From NCBI GenBank assembly GCA_914767715.1, contig OU612069.1, positions 24,301,387 through 24,365,386 of the forward strand: a stretch of DNA of 64,000 nucleotides, given 5' to 3'. Numbering within the stretch: the stretch's first letter is position 1; every line of letters starts with the position of its first letter. The notes beneath the pieces were generated by a model, which saw only the letters and a program-made list of their open reading frames with translations, had not been told where the DNA came from and did no database searches. The stretch comes from Membranipora membranacea (lineage: Eukaryota > Bryozoa > Gymnolaemata > Cheilostomatida > Membraniporidae). Positions 48,937 to 62,000 of the stretch are shown here, one piece after another. The position numbers and the translations under genes were made by a program.

Positions 48937-51097
48937 CTTAATATACTACCTAGACAGGCCAATAGCATTCAATACTGTCCCACTTAAATAGCCGACATGA
49001 CGTAATTAGTTTGTGCTGTGAGCCATAGTTTACTATATATCCATCATTGAAATAATGTGAAAAATCAAGGGACGCTGGGCATGATATCAGCCCCTGTCCA
49101 GCCCCTTATTATTCAAACACAAAGAAAATTGGTGAGTGTATGTAAAAGACCTTTCCGCACGAGATGGTATTCATAATTTGACTCCAGAACCAGAACATTT
49201 TATGATAACAGACAATCATTAGCCAATAAACATTGAAACAAATACAGCAATTTATCCTCAGCACTTCCATCACTACTATAAAAATGAAAATAATACCTAT
49301 AACACAAGATCACAAATATTTTGTTGGATGAGCCAGATCTAAGCACCAGCACCACTACCATCATCATTTTTTTCCTTAAAATTATTCAAGATTGTGACTA
49401 AACACAACCAGTCTGCTCAAATTGGATTGCTAATTTTATTGTCGCTTCACAAGGAAGAATAGATATGTGCTGTTAAATGAGTATTTAAAGGTTCTTTGAG
49501 TATATAAATGTGATAACGGCGTCAACAGTGAATGTCTATTGCTTCCCCTACCTATACACAGAAGCAAGAGCGTGAAAAAAAAAGTTATTACTGAGATGTC
49601 TAAAACTTTTTAAACAAAATTGCGTCCGATAAAGACCCCCTCTTTATAGTTGTGTTGTTTTCAACTGTGCAAAGGTATCATCTCGCATACATACCATCTA
49701 TTGCCCGCCAAAGTGCAGGACAGAAAAGCATTTAAAGAGCTTTTTTCCATAATACATGTCAGCCCACAGCAGAATTTAAAATGTTCATTTTCATGTACCA
49801 ATCCAATCCTATCGCCTGCTAATACAATGATTGTTATAATAAGCCAAACCAAACCAGAACACGTCATCATCTGAGCAAATGGAACTACATGTAATGATGA
49901 AACTACAGAGGAAAAAGGATGGAAGCATGTGACTGTATAATTGACAATGTCTCCTTACAGAGTGAATTTTTAGTCATTGCAGAAGGGATTGTTGCTGCTC
50001 ATTTATTCAAAAACTTCTCTGGCTGTCTAAATAAAGGGTTCAGAACCGTTATTTTGTGGCTCAGACTGGGTTCTATACTAATAGCCATTATTCATACTAA
50101 GCCTTAGCTCATACCAACAAAAATTTATTGCAGGCTACGGAGGTTTGTGCTTGAGAGCAGCTGTGTTGCATATGAGCACGCAACTCTCGGCTGAGTCAAG
50201 CAATAATGCTGGTGATCGTTTGGCCGGCATTTATTTTCCAGTCTTGGAAATTATTAGAATCACTGCTTCCATTCTTTTCCTGTCGTTTTATCATTACATG
50301 TAGTTCCATTTTTTCAGATGATGACGTGTCCTTTTGTAATAACTACTTTTTTCACACTGCTGTGTCTGTGAATAGGTCAAGGAAGGAATTGACATTCACT
50401 GTTGACGCCGATATCACATTGATAAATTCAAAGAACCTTACCGGCATCGGCAAAATTAAGTTTGGTCACAGTAAAGGCCATAAGGTTTTGACTACAGTAC
50501 TGAAGTATAAAAATTTTAAGTTATTGTCATATACTCTAGATTCGTCATATGTACTCAGGAACAACAGCTATCTGTAGTTTGCATACTAAATTTACAGCAC
50601 AGATCTATTCTTCCTTGTGAAGCGACAATAAAATTGGCAATCCAATTTGAACTGACTGGTTGTGTGCAGTCACTTCTAGGAACAATTTTGAAGAATAAAA
50701 CGATGATGGTGGTGATAAGATCTGGCTCATCCAACAAAATATTTTTGATATTGTGTTATATGTATTCTTTACATTTTTATAGTAGTGATGGAAGTGCTGA
50801 GGGTAAATGGCTGTATTTGTTTCAATGTTTATTGGCTAATGATTGTATCCTATCATAAAAAGTTCTGGTTCTGGAGACAAATTATGAATACCATCTCGTA
50901 CGGAAAGGTCTTTAACATACACTCACCAATTTTCTTTGTGTTTGAATAATAAGGGGCTGGACAGGGGCTGATATCATGCCCAGCGTCCCTTGATTTTTCA
51001 CATGATTTCAATGATAGATATATAGTAAACTATGGCTCACAGCACAAACTATTGTCCTGTCTAGGGAGTATATTAAGTCTATGGATTTGACAGACTG
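48937..51097. mobile_element. 2.1-kb palindromic element
   Basis: Long inverted repeat. The outer arms 48937-49470 and about 50590-51097 are close to identical (both contain AATCAAGGGACGCTGGGC and the CATGATATCAGCCCCTGTCC block in opposite orientation). Inner arms continue through 49490-49560 / 50360-50440 and 49855-49915 / 50280-50335. A spacer of about 350 bases (49920-50275) forms the centre. The arms differ by insertions: about 45 bases only in the left outer arm, about 150 only in the right inner arm. No transposase frame is present. Confidence 0.75.
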
Positions 51098-51663
51098 TAG
51101 AGGCAGCAGAGTTTGGTGCATAGTAAAACACTTCTATCTAAATAATCCATTTTATTCATAAACTTTCTAGTGGAAGCATGCTTTCACAAATTGTCCAACC
51201 AACATTCTGAAGAAAAAGATACTTGGAAATTAAGTAAATATTAATAAATATTTTTTCATCTGTTTTGAGATATAAGCTAGACCTGGTACAATTTGGCAAT
51301 AGAGTCTGGTCGCTGGCACCAGAGTCATAACAAAAACAGTGATGGTTAAATGCATCAACAAGACGTATATCACAGTTACAGTACTGATTGTCAAAGATAT
51401 GGATAGGTTTACAATGTAGAGAAGACTATAATGCTATCTAATCTAAGCCTCAATTGTAGAGCAAAATGATTATATTGAATAACTACATGAAAAATCTTTC
51501 AAATTTGAATGTTTAATAACTGTGGCTTAAGCATCAGAGCTAAATAATTATATAATAAATATATCATCAGTTTCAGGATTCCACTATTTGAAAGTGTGAT
51601 AGACTGTTATAACAAATACGCTGGAGTAGGTAGTAATAGATTGGTGTGAAACGCGTGTATCTA

Positions 51664-54600
51664 TCACAATCTTGTATGATCTGTGGTGGTATTTGTATCA
51701 GCGTGGTCCAAACTATTATCTGTCTTATATGTGAGGTCACCATCTCCTTCACCAATCAGAGCCTGTAACATATAACAGTAAGTGTAAGGGGTCAAGAGGT
51801 CAGGAGGTCAAGCAACAGGAGAACTATATTAAGGTTCCCTTAGAAAGATTTACAAACACTTCTTGAGAGCAAAAATTGCTCATTCTAAGCCATACCACAA
51901 CTTTCAGCTGCCACAGCGATACATAGTGTTGACGCTGAATAAGAATTATAAATATTGGCCGACTCAAAAACACACAATGCCTGATCCACAATGAGAAGTA
52001 AAAAATGTCCAAATTTTCTGTAAAATCAAACTAAAGAAATTTGAAACAAGGGCTGTTTAACGTTATTGTTCAATAAGAAATGAAAATAGACACATGATTC
52101 AATTTCCCTATGTTGTTTCATTGTTTTTTTAGCCTCGGTAGTAGCTTGCACAGTAGCTCTTCTAAGAATGCTGGAAGGGTTCACTTTTTCAGGTATGTAC
52201 GTTTTACGGCTAGTTGATGTATAATCGATAAATAAACCATTGGTGTGAATCAACCTTAGAAACTGAATCAACACGATGGCCCTTTCCATGCAGGGCAAGC
52301 TCCTAAATGATTATAGTGCCTGCAAGAACCTTCTTGATAATCCAGTCATTATATAAACCTCTTACCTATGGGAGACAGACTCATATGAGGTCAGTTTAAT
52401 ATGTGGTGACCAGTCTCACCTTTTGCTGAATTTTCTCTCGACTGTAGATGTTATCATCTTCATCTCTATATTTGATTCTGGCTCTCCAGGACTTCGGTAA
52501 GAAACAGCAGGATTTAGTTAAGAATGGAGAAAGTAGGTCCTCATCTATCAAGGGATCTTCTCTTTTACCTAAAGAAGGTATAAGTTATCTGTTAGTTGCA
52601 ATTTACATTCAAAGGGAAATTATTTACATCGTGACAAACACCGTCACACAAATGAATAGAAGCATCGGCAGATTTGTATTACACCTAATCATGAGTGCTC
52701 TGTCAATGAGCGAACTCTCTAACAGTACTGACAGTAAGTAAGGAATGCTAGAAGCTCCTCCAGAATGTATATATGAATGGTTCAGTGTCCCGAGTGCAGA
52801 GACATTATCTCAGAAAAATCAAACAACCTATCATCACTCATCTTTTTTTTCTTCAAATATTCAAAATTTATCCCTTGTACACTATGAGTAACTTTTACCT
52901 AAAATGATGCTGAATATAATGCTAGTTATCACAGTGACCATCACAGCTCCGGATGCCACCCAGGTGTAAGATATGTCAAATACTGCATTAAATCCTGATC
53001 TATAAGTATACAAGTTGAGTTAAGCAGTTCAGGAGCAACCAAAACACAAAAATTACATTGCAAACGACAAAGTAGGACACTGTCACTGTCCATATCAAAT
53101 TGAGGCTTTAGAATTGGTGGCCATGGTCAGTCTTTGATACCTAACTCGATGTCATTATGTGTAGATAAAACCAATTTTGACAGAGCAAGTTTTGAAAACT
53201 GGTCCAGATTTCGACCTGGCTGGGTGCGGATTGGAGTGAGTGCAGTGTTGAGTCCAAGTCCAAGTTTTGATTGGGACAAGTATGAGAGGCTTTGTTGTCC
53301 GAAGAGGCTTGAGATATATTCCAATCCTGTCATGTCACATTTTGAGCAATTTCTACACAGCAATCCATAAAACTTTATCGCAATGAAAGCCAAACATTAC
53401 TTGGACAAAATTGACAACTTTGTGGTAGTTTTTTACCCATTGGACTCAGTATAGCACAAAGTTTATTCAATAAGATTTCAATCTCAGAATTATTACCTCA
53501 TGGCCAGAATATCTACTTTTCTAGACGTACTACATTCTCAGTATGAGGAAAAAGGGAACTTTGCAACCTTCTTTTGGGCCAGACAAATCCTCTGTTTCTT
53601 TACTAGACAGTATATATTCATACAGCAGTAGCCTGAGAGCACTCACCTGTAATGAGACTGAGGGTCCCAGGTAGATGGATCATAGATAGGAGATGTGATA
53701 TTACTCATCTCATGTATATTAGTCACATTACAGCCTGATACTGTTACTGGGTACTGATATACATAGGCCTGATTTACTAAACCTCCTATACCCATCAGCG
53801 CTCCGTAGGCTACAAAATAGGAAATTATAGCTTTGTTATGCTCTCAGTAAAACTAAATTATAATATCTCCACAACCACGAAACAAAGTATATGATATAAA
53901 TTGACTGCATTTTGAGTTTCTTCCGTTCTACTGTTGACTGTCAAGAAAAGGCTCGAGGGGTAGCAACTCAAATATGATCGAGTATAGGGTATGACTATCA
54001 TATGGCAATATTTAAGATTTTGTGAAGATATTGAACTCTCACATGAAAGAAAGGGCTAATCACTAACCTGAACCTAACAGGAAACCGATAGTGCACCCTT
54101 TCCAATTCGTGATGGGTAAAAATATACCACAGATAAAAAGAGCTAACACCGGCCCTCCAAACACTCCTGCTATAGTGATACCCATCTGGAGAAAAGATAA
54201 TCATAAGATGATTTAACTTTCTGATGAAGACATACAAAGATGGCGGCTGAGATGGAGCTTATGAGAATGTCTAGTTGAAATGGTGTGATATCCCAGTTAT
54301 CCACTTCTAAGAACTGTACAATACTGAAATACATTAAAGGAAAAGAGAAGTGGCAGTTGCTAAATGCACAAACAGTCACAGCCAGCACTTAAAAGCGATC
54401 GGGATGGTGATCTCAGCCTTACCCTAGGGCCGCGATCGCCATCCCGAAGGCTTTTAAGGTAAGTTCTCCCAGGGTATTCATTCATATCTGATTTGAATGC
54501 TACATTTCCCGCTCACTAGTTACTTAATGCTCTCACCAGGCCCAGAGACAGGCTGCGTGACAGGACTAAGTTTAGCTGCATCAGATTTCCTTTACGTTGA

Positions 54601-55953
54601 TCAATTTTCCATATTTTATCTCTTGGTTTTGGTTTCAGATGACAGGTCACAACTTGTGACTGAGTTGAACTTCAAGTCTGTTCTATTCCAGTTTACAGCA
54701 TTTATTCAATATTACAACTTACTGACATGAGTCCGGCACCGAAGAATCGAGCGAATAACACCAGAGCTATATCGAAGGCTCCGAGCACAAAGACTAGAAC
54801 TTTAGAGACAACAGTAGCCTGATTCTCAGTAAGATTTGGTCTGAAAGGACGGACAAAGTCCTGAAGTATCACCAGCGCTGCAGAGTTTAGCAGCGAGCTC
54901 ACTGTGCTGTAAAATGAGAAAGTCAAGATAATCACTTATCACTTGATAATAAACCTAGACAGGACACCATATACAGCTATAGTGATGATAGCATCATTGT
55001 TTCTACACCTTCCAATGTGGTTACGGAGCCCACAACTAAATGCCTCAGTGCCTCAATGCTGATGCTCCACATAATGTCCTATCTAGGTTTATTATTAACG
55101 TGATATATCCCCTTTTCTGTTTCTGAGGAACTACTTGGCCCATCTCAAAAATTCCTTCACTGACAGTAGTCTGGCTGATGTTTAGTATCGCAAATTATTA
55201 TAAACCGCATGTATCTAACTTGATTAATTGTAAGGGCAAAATGATACAGTAAATTATGTTATGCAAAAGCGTGATGAAAATCTATGCAGTGTTACATGCA
55301 AAGCACATTGTGTACAATAATGGATCACCATTTTTGGGAGATTGTTTAGCATTGAAAGTGAAAGGTTTATGCTCAGACATGACAGTTTGGAGTTGCCCAG
55401 ACTCACTTAAAGTGAAGGCAACTCCAAAGGAGCAATAAGATATTACTTTTGACAGTTTTTCATGACTGAGGAAAACAGAAATAGAGATAACTGTTTACCT
55501 GAGAGATCCAGAGAATACAGAAGAGAGTATGAGACCTGAGAGACCGGGAAACTTTCCTAGTAGTCGTACCACGTATAGAGGATATATCTATCAAAATAAA
55601 TCATCAAACACAGATATACATGTACATATATATATATATATATATACACATTTGTGCAATAAAGTGTCATATATCATATATCCCACGATTGGTACCCATA
55701 AAAACCCTGGACAATGAGTCATTCATATATATGAATGACTCAGTAGGGCAAATCTTTTCATTGGAGTTGTCCGATGTCAGGCTATTTTATCTACCATTAA
55801 TTACTATTGGGTTAAGGATGCCCAACATGATTATTTAAGAGGATTAAAGACATGATTTTTTTTTGTGGATCATATAAAATGACTCCTTATTTTTGAGTGA
55901 CACTTAGCTGGGGCCAAATACACACAGATGACACTTAAAAGCACAGATTTGAA

Positions 55954-56001
<48 letters not shown>

Positions 56002-59000
56002 GCATATAACAATCACGTAGCCGTTGTCAACAAATTCAGATATAAACCATGTAGTTCCCTAGCAGACAAGTTCATAATGTGATGTGATGTTGTAATGCAA
56101 CAGCTTACAGAAAGTGCTATACAAACAATGGCTGCATACTTAATTTTAGAGATCAAAGTATGTTATCTATCACAACATCAAATACCGACAGTGCAACACT
56201 AACACTGATACATCGCTGGTGAAACTCACTTGATCTTTAGCGGTTATCTCTCCTGAAGAGAGAGGATCACAGTTTTTGAAGTATGAGAAAATAAGAAGTC
56301 CAATGAGGGAGCATACCAGTGACAACATAGCGAGTCCCACTGCAGTCACGCAGTAAGCTCTAAGAGGTGGAATAAATCGGAGAGATAATGCATGATATTC
56401 AAACCTAAATATTTGGCGGTTTTTCACTTTACAAAAGAATAGCTTCTGTAATAGAAAGTATCCTTAACATTGAGTTGTGGTTAGAGCCCCAAAATTTTAT
56501 CATTTTGTTCTGAACATTGTATTTCGCAACATAGACAGTGGGAAGTATCAGCTTAAGTTTTAACTAGCTTATTTGAATGTGACGAAATTTTGCCCGGTCA
56601 TCAATTCCGATGTGGTGGGTGACAAGTTTTGGTGAATTCTGCCATAAGGTTTGGCACCCATGGTTAAATATCAATGAAGAGATTATGCAATGAGCCAATC
56701 TATGTATCAATATCTATGCATTTTATATGTTTGTATCTCTGGATTGATATATATGTATTCGGACTCACATGATTGCGTATCTCCTAGAAGGCAGTGAGAG
56801 GTATCTCTGTACAGAAGCCTGATTTGTACCATAAGACGTGCCGAAGGCTACTATAGTACTAACCAGAACTCCCCATATAGTGTGTCTCATCCTCGGGTCT
56901 AGCGTGAACATCTTACTGGGTCTGTAAAAGAAAAAAACTTAATATTTACAATAACAGTAACAGTTGCGCTTCGCGGTCCAATCATGAAGCAACTGACTAA
57001 AAATCACTGAAAATTAAATACCCACAGCTGGGATGAATCGGTATGCACCAAACTGTTGGCATCCTATTATTTGTAGTCTGATGATATTTCGATAATAATG
57101 GACCAAGATGACCTATACTCTATAGGTCAGAAAAGAAGAACAAATGACTTGCTCACTGAAGGTAACGAAAATGGATCGCCCAAAACACTGATAGTCGCAT
57201 ACATAATTGTGAGGCAACGTTTTTGATAGTCATGTTAGGTTTTTTTTTATATAAATGGGAAGAGATAATTATTTCCACTTACTCTAGAAAATCAAGCCTG
57301 CCGCTCAGTCTGTTGGCTTCCCACACATTAGCAAAGCCTCCTTGCTCCATAGTACCATATATGAGCACAACATATATACCAATAATCATAATACACAGCT
57401 GTAGTGCATCAGTCCATAGTACTGCCTTCAGACCTCCCTGTGTAAAAAAAGATGAGCAGGTAATTAGGAGCTATCTTTTCTTTGATCGTAGGTAAATAAG
57501 TCTCAGACGTAAACTGGGTAGTTTCTAACAGTGAGTGTAGGATATACACCCTGCCAAACTCCATGGTTCTACTTTATGCACAATGGACATCCACCCTAAA
57601 ATCAAGTTAGATGTCAAAGATAATTAATACAGTCAATCAGAGGCTCGATGCAGCTCCCCCCCCCCTCATCCCCTGACCTGGGAATCTTCATATGCAACTG
57701 ATCCTACGGCTGAAGACAGTAGCAACTCCTACTTAATTCTCAAGTATGTGAGCTGACAGAACTAGAGGGTTAACCTTCAGAACATATCATTAATCTATAC
57801 TTACTAGCAGGGTGTAGAGAACAGCTATAAATGTGATTGAGAAAACAGCCAGCCAAATATCTATACCGGTCACTATAATAAATAAACGTAAAGTTTGGTG
57901 AGACGTCAAGAAAAGGTAGTTTCTCTTCACTACATACTCATATCACCATGATAAGGTTAATGGATGAGGATTTTGGAAGCTGTGACTTGGTTGAGGTGAG
58001 CTTGCTCAACAGCAGCTAGATGTTGCCCCAAAGAATTGAGCGTATTATCTACTTGTCAAATAGTTAGGTTAAGCCTGTAAATATTTGTCTCTGGAATTTG
58101 CTGTTTTGTAAATTTTATACAGAACTCGAGATCTGGGAGATCCAAGCGATCCTTATAACCTGGTAGATCACATCGCAAATAATATAAGACGGTACCTGTA
58201 TTTTCTAGTGTTACACAAAACCATAAATTAAGCAGGTTCTACAATTAAGTCATACACTGGTACATGCACTTCTTGTACTCTTACGTACCCAACCTAACTT
58301 AAACTGGTATATTTTCATACATTTGTACTAACAACTACATGTGTACACTTACACTTACCTACTGATATAGATAAAGCTGGACCATATATCACCAGAGAAG
58401 CATACAACATCTAAAATAAAACATAAACAACAGATATACAACATCTTAAAATGGCACTTCTAACGATACACCACATTTTACATGTTGGATGGTTATAGAT
58501 TATCCTCTACAAGTAAGGCATGCATAGTGTTGGCTAATAAGGCTTCATATAGACTAAAGCAGCTACCTGACATATTGGTATTGGGAGTTACACTATGCTC
58601 ACTCTGATGACATCATAAAAGGTTACACTCCTGAAACATGTTATATTACATCAGAGATGCATGCACTCGAACTATTAAAATGACATGCATTACATAACAT
58701 AGAATATTGGTATTATAACATTTCAAGGTTACGTTAATAATAAAAAAGCTATCTGGGGTCACTTTCTCCTGGTAACAAAGACAGGTATAGATAAACTTAT
58801 GTTTGAAGTATTGTATGTCTATCCCAAAGCCAAATAGCCGGATTTAATTCAGAATACCAATCAAGAATTGTAATAAGAATTTCTTTTAGGTGTTGAGAAC
58901 AATAATTGTGAGACCATAACTAAGGAGGCAATGTGCCATGTTTATTACAACTCACCATATTAATGAGAGATAGAATTAACACGATGATCTTCATAGGCTT

Positions 59001-62000
59001 GCTATATCGTAACTCCACATACTGCAAACAAAGGATGAACTTGACTTAGTTATCTGTCCCTCACCACTTCTCCCCGACCCCAACCCAATGGTTTTTTTTA
59101 TATCACAGGCTGAGCATTGGCTCACAGGTCTATTAATTGTCTTCCCTTTTCTCGTATCAACACAACTCCAATCTAGATCAAACTTTCTGAGCAATCGTGG
59201 CTTCAGGGAGATCAGGACTGCTTGAGTAGCTACTTTTGAGTTAATTTAAATCAAACTTTTGGTCATCACTCTGCTTTACTCTGTCATTACTCAAACTGTG
59301 AGGAATGCTGGGCGTATAGTGTTATAAGAATCACACCAGGTGGACAAGAATATCAACACCCGATCCGATTTTCAATAATGGACTGATAATATAAGATAAA
59401 GCCAATTTTTTGGGAGACAAGTATGAAATGGTGACACAGAAAATCTGCTTGAACTGGCGACTGGCAACTGTACCTCTCAACTTCTCACGGCCCTAAATCA
59501 ATCTATGAAACTTTTACAGCAGTAGAGACAATAACATTTACAATTTTACGAGGTTATGATCAAAGGTAGATACGTTTTGCGCCATTTATCAATAACGTCA
59601 AACATGCTGTCAAAAGGTCCAGCACTAAGGCCAGACAAATTTATTTTGAAAATTCTCACATACAAAGCCGCTTCGATTAAGCATAGTACAAACAGGAAAA
59701 GCCAACAGAATATGGCACTATGTTTTAGTCTTCCTCGAATTATACCACACAGAAAAACACCTTGAAAAGCCCCTTTATTGGCTGTTTTGGGAATTCTGTG
59801 TGGTATAATTCGAGGAAGACAAATACATAGTGCCATATTCTGTTGGGATTTCCTGTTTATGCCATGCTTAATCAAAGCGGCTTCGTATGTGAGAATTTTC
59901 AAAATAAATTTGTCTGGCCTTAGTGCTGGACCTTTTGACAGCATGTTTGACGTTATTGAGAAATAGCCCAAAACGTATCTACCTTTGATCATAACCTCGT
60001 AAAATTGTAAATGTCATTGTCTCTACTGCTGTAAAAGTTTCATAGATTGATTTAGGGCCGTGAGAAGTTGAGAGGTACAGTTGCCAGTCGCCAGTTCAAG
60101 CAGATTTTCTGTGTCACCATTTCATACTTGTCTCCCAAAAAATTGGCTTTATCTTATATTATCAGTCCATTATTGAAAAACACATTGAAAAGCCCCTTAA
60201 ATTGGCTGTTTTGGGAATTCTGTGTGGTATAATTCGAGGAAGACAAATACATAGTGCCATATTCTGTTGGGATTTCCTGTTTGTACCATGCTTAATCAAA
60301 GCGGCTTCGTATGTGAGAATTTTCAAAATAAATTTGTCTGGCCTCAGTGCTGGACCTTTTGACAGCATGTTTGACGTTATTGAGAAATAGCCCAAAACGT
60401 ATCTACCTTTGATGGTCTATGCTGATATTGATACATTTGATATACTGATGAAATTTGTGGCGTGTGTCATTTAAACAGCAATATAGTGGAGAAAAGCAAA
60501 AAATTTGGCCCTTTTTATTCGAACAGTCTCAAATCGTTGCTTATAAAATTTCGCATTGTATCATCAAAGTTAAAAAAACAACAGGCATTATGACGTGACG
60601 TAAAACGCCATTTTGGGCTCATCAAATATTATTTTCAACCTAAAATTAGGATGAACAATGTCTCTAAGAATGAATGTAACCTGTTTAGAAATTGGTAGCA
60701 ATCAATGTAGCGCAGCCATCCACTTTGCTAAAAACAGCCTTTTCGGCCTCATTTCTCCGATGAAATGACGCAACGTCATCCAATCACGTTTTTGATGAAA
60801 TATTAGCGGATCAGCATTCCAACCGTATATAAAATGTCCACTCCGGTCAACGCTGGTATCATAACCTCAAACCCATCAAATATCTCTCCTTTCACTCTGA
60901 ATTATGATATTTAATTAAATAGAGTTCATTGACCTATAAGCATTGATTACACTTCATATCATTGCCTGTTTCATCCAAAGATGAATGTACAGTAGGAATA
61001 TCAGTGAGTTTTTGCAGTGTTTGTCCTCTCTATAGGCATGGAACCCAGTGTCCAATCTATTAACTGTGTTCAGTTTTTAGGTGTTTTATAGATGACCACT
61101 GGACTCTTTGTTTAATCAGATTGAGGAAATAGTAAGTAAATGAAATGGGATGATACTATTAGTTAGTGTCTAGATCTAGTGAATGGATCTCAGAGGCTAT
61201 TGAAGGATTTTGAGCAGAGATTTCCAAAGCTTTTGTCATGAGAGAGTAATTCACTGAAGCCATATATTGTGATGTCAGTGACGACATGATGTCTACCTGA
61301 TATAGGCATGAGGCAAAGGCATGAGGCATGAGGCATATAGGCATGAGGTAGGGAGGTAGGTATTATCTGTGAACAAGATAATACCTACCTCATGCACACA
61401 ATGATACTTACCTCATACACGCTGATGATCTTGAGCTGTTTGAACACTGGTAAGAAGAAGATGAATCCTATAAGAGCTCCGAGGAAGGATCCGATACACT
61501 GATACATGAATATAGTCCCGTAAAAATATATCTCTGAGGGAGCTCCGATCAGTGTCTGTGATGAGATGAAACTAAAATATAAAGATGATTTACATCAGTT
61601 TTAGTCTGTTGGGTAAATCCGCACGACCCAACACAGTATGAAGACTTCACAAGAAATGGGGCCGCCGTATTCAGCGCCAAGTTTCTGCCAGTTTGCTGGC
61701 AGGTCGGATTACACCTTCGGGTCAAACAGAGCAAAGTGGCCTGTCGATAACAGGTACTTCTTATTGAATAGTAGCTCAAGCTGCGCCGGGACTGTGGGTA
61801 GGGCTTTCTTTTCCCTCCCGAGCTCTTTACACTGTCGCCGGAATTAAGTATATCTTGTTATATTTTTGACGCTTATCTTAGACCATAGGCTAGTCTGCTT
61901 GTTGCATTTCTATAATATTGAATTCATCCAGCAGTCAGTCAACTTTTTTTAAAACTAATTTGTTGGCAGCGTTATCATACCAAAGAATCTTTCCAGAATA

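Noticed and set aside
59546-59992. 148-codon open frame on the minus strand with partners on the plus strand
   Set aside because: It is a by-product of the palindrome: both strands of the inverted repeat read similarly and no domain is present.
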